Source of the DNA: Minisyncoccota bacterium | GTDB taxonomy: Bacteria > Patescibacteriota > Minisyncoccia > JAHIHE01 > JAGLIN01 | Length of the DNA: 40,872 nucleotides | Direction: 5' to 3' | Assembly: GCA_023142995.1 (NCBI GenBank) | Contig: JAGLIM010000041.1 | Location: forward strand, 1-40,872 | Made by a program: the position numbers and the translations under genes | The notes under the pieces: model-generated | Database searches by the model: none | Seen by the model: the letters and a program-made list of their open reading frames with translations, nothing else | Told to the model about the DNA's origin: nothing | Part shown: positions 7,525-15,235 of the stretch, piece by piece | How the letters are laid out: each line of letters begins with the position of its first letter | How positions within the stretch are numbered: the stretch's first letter is position 1

Positions 7525-7596
7525 GGCCCCTTCGTCTAGTGGTTAGGACATCAGGTTTTCATCCTGAAAACAGGGGTTCAATTCCCCTAGGGGCTA
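7525..7596 (+). tRNA. tRNA-Glu (UUC)
   Basis: A full cloverleaf can be drawn: acceptor GGCCCCT with AGGGGCT (first pair G-U), D arm GTCTAGTGGTTAGGAC, anticodon stem TCAGG/CCTGA with loop TTTTCAT (anticodon TTC), T arm AGGGG-TTCAATT-CCCCT, discriminator A. CCA is not encoded. The G1-U72 pair is worth noting. A strong terminator follows directly. Confidence 0.95.
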
Positions 7597-7601
7597 CAAA
7601 C

Positions 7602-7632
7602 AAAATAATCCTTTTTAAAAAGGATTATTTTT
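7602..7632 (+). terminator. terminator after tRNA-Glu
   Basis: AAAATAATCCTTTTT is followed directly by its inverse AAAAAGGATTATTTTT. It is symmetrical enough to serve tRNA-Glu on the plus strand and the NadM-like gene (stop at 7658) on the minus strand. Confidence 0.85.
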
Positions 7633-7657
7633 TATATATCAATTAATATTAGCCCTT

Positions 7658-8143
7658 TTAAATTTCTAGCCCAAGCTCCTTATAAAGATCTCTGATTTGA
7701 GTGGCACAAGTGAAAATATAATTTTTGCCATCTGGTCCTTTATACTCAAATTGGTTTCTTTCTACAATTTTGATCTTAAATCCAAGCTCTTTCATATCAC
7801 TTATATAATCTTCTGGAAGATCATTGTCTCCTGTATAAAAAGTGTTTTCAGTATCATCTGTAATACCACATCTTTTCTTAAGATATACTGGCCACTCTTT
7901 ATCAGATTTAATGTCTTTCAAAGCTTTAATTCTGATCTTTTTACTTTCTAGATTAAGAGTCTCAAGAAAGTCTTTGACCTTTCTAACACGCTCTTCTATC
8001 GTAAACGGAGTTTTGATTTGAGCAGAACCTATACAGATAATAACTTCTCTATTCTCTTCAATCATTCTTTTTATCAAACGGTAATGTCCATTATGCTCTG
8101 GCTGAAATTTTCCGATAAAAAGTCCTAATTTATTTTTTTCCAT
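7658..8143 (-). CDS. nadM: NadM-type nicotinamide-nucleotide adenylyltransferase
   Basis: 161 aa from the ATG at 8143, chosen because AGGA lies 10 nt upstream; a GTG at 8152 is in frame. The nucleotidyltransferase loop LFIGKFQPEHNGH carries the (H)xGH motif. CIGSAQ with PFTIEER is the signature of the archaeal-type NadM family, and ATQIRDLY stands where the family has its second ATP-binding motif. The enzyme would join NMN and ATP to NAD. It may close the minus-strand nucleotide cluster that begins at 10974, after a 114-bp gap. Substrate could differ in this divergent lineage. Confidence 0.7.
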   Translation of the reverse strand: MEKNKLGLFIGKFQPEHNGHYRLIKRMIEENREVIICIGSAQIKTPFTIEERVRKVKDFLETLNLESKKIRIKALKDIKSDKEWPVYLKKRCGITDDTENTFYTGDNDLPEDYISDMKELGFKIKIVERNQFEYKGPDGKNYIFTCATQIRDLYKELGLEI

Positions 8144-8266
8144 ATTTATCACTTCCTAAAACTTAAAAACTTATTCTTAGATATAGAAATATCAATATAT
8201 ATCTTAGTGTCATCTATACACAGAGTATCAATAATAAAAAAAATGTCAACAATACTATAATTAGTT

Positions 8267-8776
8267 TTAGTTTCTATATTTCTCAAGGTATATTTCTATG
8301 ACACTACGTTTATCATGTTTTTCAGGATCAATATCTAATTCCTGCAGAAATCTTTCGACTTTTGATCGGTCCTTAAGATCAAACTTCACTTCTAAAAATG
8401 TTCCAAGTTCTTTCGTCGTATCAAGATCAAGCCGAATAAAATCCCCTATCCATGTTTGACGGTTTTTGTGAAAAGTAAAAATTACCTTGCAATTAATATG
8501 TTCCAAAATAGATTGCATCTGCTTCCTATCACTAATATCAGATTCAAAATGTTGCCATTTAGCAGAATTATTATCACGGATTTTCATATCTATTTTTTCT
8601 TTGCCACCAGAGGTTTTTATTCTAAGTACAGTAAAAGAGCTACTATCTTTATTTGGTATTTCAAAATAAGTATAAATATGTTTAACAGTTAAACCAAATT
8701 TAATGTTTTTTAATTTTGCGATATTCAAAGTTTTATCTTTTTCAACTTTGAACTTATATTGGATCTTTTTTATCAT
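8267..8776 (-). CDS. divergent CYTH-domain protein (first of two)
   Basis: 169 aa. The pattern of a triphosphate tunnel fold is visible: VLRIKTSGGKEKIDMKIRD in the middle, NRQTWIGDFIRLDLDTTKEL, GTFLEVKFDLKDRSKVERFL and a C-terminal IEIYLEKY. The N-terminal ExExK signature of active CYTH enzymes is replaced by IQYKFKVEK, so catalysis is doubtful. CYTH enzymes hydrolyse or cyclise nucleoside or inorganic triphosphates. Its start overlaps the stop of the upstream membrane-protein gene by 4 nt (ATGA), which indicates translational coupling. Confidence 0.75.
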   Translation of the reverse strand: MIKKIQYKFKVEKDKTLNIAKLKNIKFGLTVKHIYTYFEIPNKDSSSFTVLRIKTSGGKEKIDMKIRDNNSAKWQHFESDISDRKQMQSILEHINCKVIFTFHKNRQTWIGDFIRLDLDTTKELGTFLEVKFDLKDRSKVERFLQELDIDPEKHDKRSVIEIYLEKYRN

Positions 8777-9126
8777 AAAGGAAATTTAATAAAACCACTT
8801 AGCACAAATAAAATTACAATAATAGTATATACTACAGAAATTAAAATATCTTTTGTCAATTCTTTTTTTGTATATTTTTTAGTATCCTTTGATACCAAAT
8901 CTGAAACACCATGATGCATTAACATAAAACCAATTACATTGGTTATCCAATAACCTAAAATAATCATAGGTAGAAATAATTTTTCTGAAATAAGTCCGAA
9001 AGGCAATGCGAAAATATACGCCAATGGAATATTAACTAACAAATCATTCCACCACGAAAGAGGAGACAAAATAAATCCAATAGTCGCATGAATACCTCCT
9101 TTTATTTTTTTCTTCATAAATAACAT
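8773..9126 (-). CDS. small membrane protein of unknown function
   Basis: 117 aa with about three hydrophobic helices (about residues 12-25, 31-66 and 93-113). A conserved-looking loop (LMHHGVSDLVSKDTKKYTKK) contains His-His and several charges. I do not recognise the family. It starts 3 nt after the HAD stop and overlaps the CYTH gene by 4 nt, so it is a member of the operon. An in-frame ATG at 9117 is an alternative start. Confidence 0.6.
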   Translation of the reverse strand: MLFMKKKIKGGIHATIGFILSPLSWWNDLLVNIPLAYIFALPFGLISEKLFLPMIILGYWITNVIGFMLMHHGVSDLVSKDTKKYTKKELTKDILISVVYTIIVILFVLSGFIKFPL

Positions 9127-9129
9127 TAT

Positions 9130-9789
9130 TTAAGATTTTTTATTTAAGATTTTCAGAAGCAACAAATCTTTTTCAAATTGAACCATATCCTCAAACAAAG
9201 TTGCATTAATTCCAAATTTCAAAGCCACATCAACATTATTTTGAGTATCATCAAAAAAAGCTATTTCGTCTGATTTAACACCACTTAATTCTTTTTCCAA
9301 TTTGTTTATCAGATAACTCCAAAATTCATTATGACACTTTCTATAGCCTATAAAACATGAAATAAAATAATCATCAAATATATTTTTAAAATCCATTTCT
9401 TCTAAAAGAAACTCAGCCCTGAGCTTTGAGTTATCAGTACATAAATAGCATTTTATTCCCCGAGTGCGAAATTGCTTAATTTGTGATATTATATTTTGAT
9501 CCAAATATCTTTTTTCAAATTGAAATTGTTTTTGGAAATATTCCTCTGCTGTTCCTTTCCAAGCAAACTTTTCTAAATATGGCACGATCTTTTTTTCAAA
9601 ACTCGCTTTTCCTTCAATGCATTGTTGCTTATCGCTCCATTTGAAAAAAGAAGTTAAACTTTTTTCAGCTCCTTTGTAACCTTGCCTATCTGATTCCTGA
9701 CTAAAATAATTCGGAAGTCTAATTAAAACCCCATCTACATCGAATAAAATAACTTTTGGTTTGTTATTGTTATATTTATTAGTTTGCAT
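9130..9789 (-). CDS. HAD-superfamily hydrolase
   Basis: 219 aa. Motif I is VILFDVDGVLI (nucleophile D17, acid/base D19), motif II is YLCTDNSK near 118, and motif III/IV is IAFFDDTQNNVDVALKFG near 177. A helical cap lies between motifs I and II. This is a typical Cof-independent, phosphatase-type HAD protein; the substrate is probably a small sugar or nucleotide phosphate. It sits 21 nt downstream of the P-loop kinase gene and 3 nt upstream of a membrane-protein gene, so it is co-transcribed. Confidence 0.88.
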   Translation of the reverse strand: MQTNKYNNNKPKVILFDVDGVLIRLPNYFSQESDRQGYKGAEKSLTSFFKWSDKQQCIEGKASFEKKIVPYLEKFAWKGTAEEYFQKQFQFEKRYLDQNIISQIKQFRTRGIKCYLCTDNSKLRAEFLLEEMDFKNIFDDYFISCFIGYRKCHNEFWSYLINKLEKELSGVKSDEIAFFDDTQNNVDVALKFGINATLFEDMVQFEKDLLLLKILNKKS

Positions 9790-9810
9790 AATTTTGATAA
9801 ATTGACAAAA

Positions 9811-10422
9811 TTAAACAGACAATACCTTCAGTTCAGAAAGTTTTTTACAAACAATATTAAATACTTCATCCTTATTGTTTTTTACAACATCAATTAATAG
9901 ATTGGCCATATCTTTGGTAGGTATAACATATTTTGTATGCATAGGGATCAAAGTTTTAATATTGTATTCGTTGTCCTCGCCACAAATTATCTTATTTCTT
10001 CGCTTCATACTTTCAATGATCGGACAGTCTAAAAATATTTTTAGATCAAACAATTCTTGGATTTTTCTATCATAAAAAGCCATATATCCTTCAACAATTA
10101 TTATCTTCTTTGGTCTCAAAATATGTTTTGTTCTTCCTTTTTCCTCATAGTCAGAATTTAAAATAGTACTCTTAGTCATAACTTCAACTGATTCATTATT
10201 TATTAGTTGAATTAGATCTTGACATAATTGTTTAAAATTTATGGAATTAGGATGATCCCAATTTCTCATATTCTCGAAAAATGGAACATCTACTTCTTCT
10301 TTTTGATAATCATCAAAATGAACAACTTCAATCAAATCTGGATATTCATCTTTTAATCCATAAGCTAAAGTTGATTTCCCACAACCTGATCCTCCTGCAA
10401 TTCCTATAATAAAATGAGTCAT
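9811..10422 (-). CDS. P-loop kinase of the uridine kinase / nicotinamide riboside kinase type
   Basis: 203 aa. Walker A GIAGGSGCGKST lies at residues 7-18. VVHFDDYQKEE and NWDHPNSINF are the substrate-side motifs of uridine kinase-like enzymes; IIIVEGYMAFYDRKI, FLDCPIIESMKRR and MHTKYVIPTKDMANLLID are the later ones. These kinases phosphorylate nucleosides. With a NadM-like gene in the same cluster a nicotinamide-riboside kinase role is attractive, but that is inference. It is 18 nt downstream of the second CYTH gene. Confidence 0.8.
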   Translation of the reverse strand: MTHFIIGIAGGSGCGKSTLAYGLKDEYPDLIEVVHFDDYQKEEVDVPFFENMRNWDHPNSINFKQLCQDLIQLINNESVEVMTKSTILNSDYEEKGRTKHILRPKKIIIVEGYMAFYDRKIQELFDLKIFLDCPIIESMKRRNKIICGEDNEYNIKTLIPMHTKYVIPTKDMANLLIDVVKNNKDEVFNIVCKKLSELKVLSV

Positions 10423-10440
10423 AAAAAATCAATTAATAAA

Positions 10441-10974
10441 TTAGTTAAACTTAAATTCTTTAATAGCATAGATATCAATGCCATATTTCTTATAAACTTT
10501 CTTTACACTAATAGATGTAGCTTGAGATCTATTAAAACCAAGTTTCTTGATCATCAGTTCAACCTTTGCAACTGATCTTGCTTCAATTTCCAAATATGGA
10601 GGAATTTTTGGCCAAAAATCTATTTCAATCTCAACATCATCTAAAATGTAACTTATACGCCTATTCTCCTGATACGCTTTGGCGATATATCCTAATTTTT
10701 CTAAAAATAGATTTGTTTTTTTAAAATCACCAACATCAATTTCAAGTTCTTTTGTTCCATCAATATTATCATTTTGAATCTCTTTTATGGCCATTGTGGT
10801 TCTTTTTCCATCAGTTCGAAGTCTGATCCAGGAATTTTCTTTCGGAGGATTAAAATTATAAACAAATCTTTTTTGAAATTTCTCACCAATTCTTTTAGCG
10901 CCTAAAATATTTAGCTTAGCTATCATTTTTTCAACATCAATATCTAGTACCTTAACTTCAAATTCTGTTTGCAT
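10441..10974 (-). CDS. CYTH-domain protein, class IV adenylate cyclase (CyaB)-like
   Basis: 177 aa. The ExExK signature is intact (QTEFEVKV at the start). SWIRLRTDGKRTTMAIKE, TKELEIDVGD, YQENRRISYILDDVEIEIDF and PPYLEIEA are the successive strands of the triphosphate tunnel with their Arg, Lys and Glu residues. Related proteins include CyaB cyclases, thiamine triphosphatases and tripolyphosphatases; the sequence alone does not decide between them. It is the first gene of a tight minus-strand operon (kinase, HAD, membrane protein, second CYTH). Confidence 0.88.
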   Translation of the reverse strand: MQTEFEVKVLDIDVEKMIAKLNILGAKRIGEKFQKRFVYNFNPPKENSWIRLRTDGKRTTMAIKEIQNDNIDGTKELEIDVGDFKKTNLFLEKLGYIAKAYQENRRISYILDDVEIEIDFWPKIPPYLEIEARSVAKVELMIKKLGFNRSQATSISVKKVYKKYGIDIYAIKEFKFN

Positions 10975-11178
10975 AGTATTTTAAAAATATTTTTGATTAT
11001 AAAACCCTCTGAAAAACACAGTTTTTGTCATTCCTGCAAATGTTTACTGGTTCAGTGACAAAGTTTTGTCAGTGAATTAATAAACGTCTACAATCAGAAA
11101 AAAGAATCTAGAATTTAATGTAAAAAATAGATTCTAAGGTAAAAATTTATTAGCTTATCAGAACTTCCTATACAGAAT

Positions 11179-11619
11179 TTACTCAAATTTTTTATAGAAT
11201 TTATTTTCCAAGTAACACGCAACACCTCTTTTACTTGCATCAAAATGTGGCATTGGTAATTTTTTAGGATCTACCCACAACCATTTGTCACATTTATCTA
11301 CTTCCATATTTTTTAATGCACCAGAAAATTCATTCGCAAATAAAACAATCGAGATATAATGAAGTCCTTCATTTCGATAAGTTTCCAGATTGTTTGTTAC
11401 TGCGATCACTTTTGGATCTTTAATATCTAAATCCGTTTCTTCCTTGACCTCTCTTATTATCCCTTCTTCAAAAGTTTCTCCTGATTCAAGATGTCCTCCA
11501 GGAATTGAATAATATGGTGCATGACTGCCTTTTCTTTTGCCAATAAGCATTTTTCCGTCACAATTAACAATAACAACACCTAATCCAACTTTTGGTTTTT
11601 GTTCTTTTTTTGCTGGCAT
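11179..11619 (-). CDS. NUDIX hydrolase
   Basis: 146 aa. The Nudix box GHLESGETFEEGIIREVKEE is complete (G x5 E x7 REVKEETDL, about residues 42-64). Upstream GVVIVNCDGKMLIGKRKGSH and downstream HYISIVLFANEF and KWLWVDPKKLP fit a MutT/dNTP-type enzyme that hydrolyses nucleoside diphosphate derivatives, perhaps oxidised dNTPs or other house-cleaning substrates. It stands alone, 204 bp upstream of the CYTH operon. The gene diverges from the AAG glycosylase gene. Confidence 0.92.
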   Translation of the reverse strand: MPAKKEQKPKVGLGVVIVNCDGKMLIGKRKGSHAPYYSIPGGHLESGETFEEGIIREVKEETDLDIKDPKVIAVTNNLETYRNEGLHYISIVLFANEFSGALKNMEVDKCDKWLWVDPKKLPMPHFDASKRGVACYLENKFYKKFE

Positions 11620-11675
11620 AAATTTATATAAAGCTTATTAAACAGCCAATTTATACTTTAATGATAGCAGATATT

Positions 11676-11704
11676 TTGCAATTTATAAAGAAAATGTATA
11701 GAAT
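11676..11704 (+). promoter_or_regulatory. promoter predicted to give a leaderless glycosylase mRNA
   Basis: TTGCAA (11676-11681), 17-nt spacer, TAGAAT (11699-11704). A start site 7 nt downstream of the -10 falls at 11711-11712, that is on the ATG at 11712. Confidence 0.5.
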
Positions 11705-11711
11705 ATAAATA

Positions 11712-12290
11712 ATGAACGTTTTAACTAAACAATTTTATACTCAACCAACTACAGAGATCGCTAAACAATTGCTTGGCAAGTTTTTATGTAGAAAAATAAA
11801 CGGAAAATTATATATTGGAAAGATCGTAGAAACAGAAAGTTATCTTGGAAGAAAAGATCTAGCTTGTCACAGCGCAAAAGGGATGACAAAAAGAAATGAA
11901 GCAATGTTCGGACCAGCAGGATATGCTTATGTCTATTTCATATATGGAATGTATCATTGTTTTAATGTCGTGACAGAAAAAGAAAACGATCCCTGTGCGG
12001 TTTTGATCAGGGCTTTAGAACCGGTTGGAATGCCCAGATGTAAGAACACAAAATCTTGTGTTCCTACGACAAATGGACCAGCAAAATTATGCCGAGAATT
12101 CAAAATAGACAAGAAACTAAACAGCTATGATCTCACTCTTGGTAAAAAGCTTTGGATTGAAAACGGTGATACCATAGAACAAAACCAAATAAAAAGATCC
12201 AAACGCATTGGTATAGATTATGCTGGCGTCTGGAAGAACAAATTGTTAAGATTCTATATCAAAAATAATGAGTTCATTTCAAAAAGATAA
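11712..12290 (+). CDS. mpg: DNA-3-methyladenine glycosylase (AAG/MPG family)
   Basis: 192 aa, usual for bacterial members. Motifs: AKQLLGKFLCRKING, IVETESYLGRKDLACHS (catalytic Glu and Tyr region), GPAGYAYVYFIYGMYHCFNV, CAVLIRALEP, TNGPAKLCREF and RIGIDYAG. It flips and excises alkylated purines such as 3-methyladenine and hypoxanthine, the first step of base excision repair. The gene probably starts without a 5' leader. It converges on ruvA, with a family A repeat starting directly at its stop codon. Confidence 0.95.
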   Translation: MNVLTKQFYTQPTTEIAKQLLGKFLCRKINGKLYIGKIVETESYLGRKDLACHSAKGMTKRNEAMFGPAGYAYVYFIYGMYHCFNVVTEKENDPCAVLIRALEPVGMPRCKNTKSCVPTTNGPAKLCREFKIDKKLNSYDLTLGKKLWIENGDTIEQNQIKRSKRIGIDYAGVWKNKLLRFYIKNNEFISKR

Positions 12291-12362
12291 TTATTCTTCG
12301 AGCAGAGCGATAACGCAGTCGAGAAGTCAAACGCATAGTTCTCCACAAGGTCGAACAATATT
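12291..12362. repeat. family A palindrome, copy 4 (variant with longer left arm)
   Basis: The right half AGTTCTCCACAAGGTCGAAC plus AATATT is standard. The left arm is a variant carrying GAGCGATAACGCAGTCGAGA, also found in inverse orientation in copy 5 (15034-15109). It fills the space between two convergent genes. Confidence 0.8.
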
Positions 12363-12376
12363 GTATTGTTATATTG

Positions 12377-12955
12377 TTATCTCTTGCCCAGTTCTTTTAA
12401 TGCCATTTTAATTCTTTCACTAACATCTTTGATCTCAGCAGGAATTTCAGCAATCGCCTTTTTTGCTTCAGATGGACTATATCCTAAGCCAACCAAAGCT
12501 TCAATGGCATCTGTATGATCATTTATTTCTTTGCTCTTTTTTTGCAAAACTTCATCGCCTTCTATATTTGAAAATTTATTACGAAGCTCTAGAACAACTC
12601 TTTCTGCTGTTTTCTTTCCAATTCCAGAAACACGAGTAAGGATGCTTGAATCACCTTTGGCAATTGCAATTTTAACAGTTTCAGCATCTGCCAAAGATAA
12701 GATTCCGAGACCAGCTTTTGGACCAATTCCTGAAATTGAGATCAAATGCTCAAATAATTCAAGTTCCTGATAACTCATAAAACCATACAGAGCTAACGAG
12801 TCTTCTTTAACATTTAAATATGTAAAAAATTCCGTTTCATCATCAATCTTATTTTGACAAGACAACATAAAAACTTTATATCCAACACCACCAGACAATA
12901 ATATAATAAATTTTTCATTTTTAAAAATAATTTTTCCCTTTAAATAAGCAATCAT
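12377..12955 (-). CDS. ruvA: Holliday junction branch migration protein RuvA
   Basis: 192 aa, standard length. Domain I (OB fold) begins MIAYLKGKI with GVGYKVF. Domain II carries the two helix-hairpin-helix motifs ISISGIGPKAGLGIL and LTRVSGIGKKTAERVVLELR. Domain III is EALVGLGYSPSEAKKAI, the part that contacts RuvB. RuvA binds four-way junctions as a tetramer and recruits RuvB, whose gene is also in this window (27013), though not adjacent. No ruvC is seen here. Confidence 0.97.
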   Translation of the reverse strand: MIAYLKGKIIFKNEKFIILLSGGVGYKVFMLSCQNKIDDETEFFTYLNVKEDSLALYGFMSYQELELFEHLISISGIGPKAGLGILSLADAETVKIAIAKGDSSILTRVSGIGKKTAERVVLELRNKFSNIEGDEVLQKKSKEINDHTDAIEALVGLGYSPSEAKKAIAEIPAEIKDVSERIKMALKELGKR

Positions 12956-13242
12956 TAGTTTAGAATTTAGAGTTTAGAATTTGGAATAAAAAAAGAAGTT
13001 CTTAAAAAACGCATCTTTTAACTTCCATACTGATCTGAATTCAGTTTAAACTACAAATAGAATCAAATTTTAAAGACAGAAAACAAATTATAAAATATAA
13101 ACTTATTAGTTTTTTAAATATTTTTAAATTACTATTCTATATTCAAAATTCTATATTCTATATTCAAATATAACCCCATTTGACAATTCTAGCAAATTAT
13201 AATACCATTCAAGTATTAATAATAATTTAATTATCAACAAAT

Positions 13243-13554
13243 ATGCCTAATACTAAATCTGCAAAGAAAGAACTAAGAAAAAGCGAAAGAAGAAATAAGA
13301 TCAATACCAGATCTAAAGTTAAAATGAAAAAGATGATCAAAGAATTAAATGAACTTGCAACTACTCTCGAGAAAAAGACAGAAACTGTCACTGATAAAAA
13401 GCTTAAAGATATTGAAAAGATACTTAAGAATGCTTATAAGCAAATAGATAAAACTGCTAAGAAAGGAATAATCAAGAAAAATACAGCTTCTCGAAAGAAA
13501 TCCAATCTTGCTAAGAAGGTAAATTCCATCCAACAGAAAAAGTCTAAAAAATAA
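13243..13554 (+). CDS. rpsT: 30S ribosomal protein S20
   Basis: 103 aa, slightly longer than the usual 85-90. It has the typical S20 start (MPNTKSAKKELRKSERRNKI), long lysine-rich helices and the C-terminal KKGIIKKNTASRKKSNLAKK block. It binds 16S rRNA early in 30S assembly. The extra residues lie in the central helix (ELATTLEKKTETVTDKK). The upstream 286-bp gap holds AT-rich repeat-like sequence and a possible promoter around 13175-13195. Downstream come a 132-bp inverted-repeat element and a bidirectional terminator. Confidence 0.95.
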   Translation: MPNTKSAKKELRKSERRNKINTRSKVKMKKMIKELNELATTLEKKTETVTDKKLKDIEKILKNAYKQIDKTAKKGIIKKNTASRKKSNLAKKVNSIQQKKSKK

Positions 13555-13569
13555 CTTGAATTTAATAGA

Positions 13570-13701
13570 TTTATACTCCTTTGCTAAGATAATTTCGTAT
13601 AATACGCCGTAGTTTTTTATAAAGTTTTGTTTGATTTTAAATGAAAAAGTAATCTTTTTAAAATCTACAAAATCGGAATTCGAAAAGCGAAGGAGTATAA
13701 A
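13570..13701. mobile_element. 132-bp element with 16-bp terminal inverted repeats (family C, complete)
   Basis: The ends TTTATACTCCTTTGCT (13570-13585) and AGCGAAGGAGTATAAA (13686-13701) pair at 15 of 16 positions. The right half recurs in inverse orientation at 29197-29267 over about 71 bp with about three differences. It carries no gene, so it fits a MITE-like non-autonomous element or a dispersed hairpin. Confidence 0.7.
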
Positions 13702-13750
13702 AACAAAATAAAAAGACCGCTTTAAAAAACAAAATTCGAGGAATAGACCA

Positions 13751-13785
13751 AAAAAAATCACCTAAAAATTAAGGTGGTTTTTTTT
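13751..13785. terminator. bidirectional terminator between rpsT and holA
   Basis: An A run, ATCACCT, short AT loop, AAGGTGGT and a T run. It is symmetrical and sits between two convergent genes. Confidence 0.85.
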
Positions 13786-13804
13786 GTATTAGATCTATTA
13801 AACC

Positions 13805-14917
13805 CTATGCGATTGAAACCACAAGCAGATCAAGCGCCAACCTAGATTTGATCTTTCCAGATTTGATTGCTAAATCCGCATCAAAAAGCTTTTGATATAT
13901 TTTTTTCAAAGTTTCAATTTCAAACCTCTGACATTGCTGAATGCTTTTTTGAACAACATAAGGATGCATTTTTGTTTGAGAAATTATTTCGTTACTAGGA
14001 AATCCTTGGTCTAATAAACTTTTTATCTTAATTAAATTACGAAATTGATAGACAAACATTGTGAGAATATAATTTTCATTCAAACCTTCTTGAATCTGTC
14101 TGTTCAAAGATAGCACCGCCTTGCTTTTATTTTTCGAGCTTATATTATCAATTAAATTAAATATATTCATATCTACTTTAGATTTTACAAGCAAACCTAT
14201 ATCATCTTCTTTAATTTCATTTCCATCACAATAGTTCAGAAGCTTTTCAATCTCATTAGAAGTTTCCCATAAATTATACGACTGACTTACTTTTCCCCTT
14301 CTATCTTTTTGGGCAAACCCTTTTCCCAAAATGATCACAAAATTATTCAAAGCGTTTCTATTTATTTTCCCACCTCCTTTTTCAATTCTATTTTTGATCC
14401 AATTTTCAAATTGAGCTTCTGCCGGAACTAAAAATTCTTTCATCAAAACGACCCCTGATCTTTCCAATTTCACTAACTCTTTGTATATCTTTTTTCTTTT
14501 ATCTAGATTTTCTTCTATAAAAAATATTTTTGTCCCCTCCTGAATATCTTTAAAATATTTTAAGATCAGATCTTCAGAACAAAGTTCGGATTTTAAGCTA
14601 TGAGCTGGTTTAATTTGTTCAGATTCAGATCTATCAGACTCTGAAGAGTGAACTCCTGTTTTTACCAAAGGAAATAAGCTGTTTTTAATTATTACCAATT
14701 TATCACTGCTAAAAAGAGAAGACCCCATCAATGCAGATCGAAGTTTAGATATCTTTTCACTTTGTGAAAAACTTTGATCCTTCCAGTTAATTTCAATAAT
14801 ATTCATCTGATCTCCGCTTTTCTTAAAAAGCTCTTTCTCCTTTTTTATCTCCTCTGCCATAGAAAAGTCATCATCACCGAAATAGAGATGGACATTTGTA
14901 TTGTTATTGTTAATCAT
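13805..14917 (-). CDS. holA: DNA polymerase III delta subunit
   Basis: 370 aa. It begins VHLYFGDDDFSMAEEIKKEK, the family's variant nucleotide-binding loop, then LRSALMGSSLFSSDKLVIIK. The central IFFIEENLDKRKKIYKELVK and LKEFLVPAEAQFENWIKNR and the C-terminal helical collar domain (FVYQFRNLIKIKSLL, HPYVVQKSIQQCQRF, FDADLAIKSGK) are all present. HolA opens and loads the sliding clamp as part of the clamp loader. A polar insert of about 25 residues (HSSESDRSESEQIKPAHSLK) interrupts the first domain near residue 95 and may be repeat-derived. Confidence 0.9.
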   Translation of the reverse strand: MINNNNTNVHLYFGDDDFSMAEEIKKEKELFKKSGDQMNIIEINWKDQSFSQSEKISKLRSALMGSSLFSSDKLVIIKNSLFPLVKTGVHSSESDRSESEQIKPAHSLKSELCSEDLILKYFKDIQEGTKIFFIEENLDKRKKIYKELVKLERSGVVLMKEFLVPAEAQFENWIKNRIEKGGGKINRNALNNFVIILGKGFAQKDRRGKVSQSYNLWETSNEIEKLLNYCDGNEIKEDDIGLLVKSKVDMNIFNLIDNISSKNKSKAVLSLNRQIQEGLNENYILTMFVYQFRNLIKIKSLLDQGFPSNEIISQTKMHPYVVQKSIQQCQRFEIETLKKIYQKLFDADLAIKSGKIKSRLALDLLVVSIA

Positions 14918-15033
14918 AAAATAATTTTATTTCCTTGATAGCTAATAATTGTAGATAAATTTCTAATTAACCTAATTATTCTAATTTCTAACTAATGACC
15001 AAATCACAATTACCAATAAATAATCATATCTAA

Positions 15034-15109
15034 AATATTGTTCGACTTTATGGAGAACTTTGCGTGATAAACTTCTCGACTACGCTATCGCTCATTTCGG
15101 GATGATATT
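15034..15109. repeat. family A palindrome, copy 5 (inverse orientation, variant arm)
   Basis: AATATTGTTCGACTTTATGG then AGAACTTTGCGTG, followed by CTTCTCGACTACGCTATCGC, the variant arm of copy 4. The 318-bp gap 14918-15235 holds this copy, AT-rich sequence, a GATTCTGAAATAAATTCAGA partial repeat near 15150 and a TAATACTG-type repeat near 15207; no gene is seen. Confidence 0.8.
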
Positions 15110-15235
15110 ATATAATTTAGCGATTTATAGATTTGGTTAGAAATAAGAGAAAATAGATTCTGAAATAAATTCAGAATGACAAATTCCGTTGGAATTCATT
15201 ACATGCTTAATACTGTATACTTTATACTGAATACT

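Noticed and set aside
13175-13195. TTGACA and TATAAT upstream of rpsT as a promoter
   Set aside because: The spacer is only 12 nt; a weaker -10 at 17 nt exists, so I did not list it as a supported site.
13345-13761. Minus-strand open frame of 138 codons
   Set aside because: It is antisense to rpsT and runs through the 132-bp repeat; the Phe/Leu-rich product is the shadow of lysine-rich S20.
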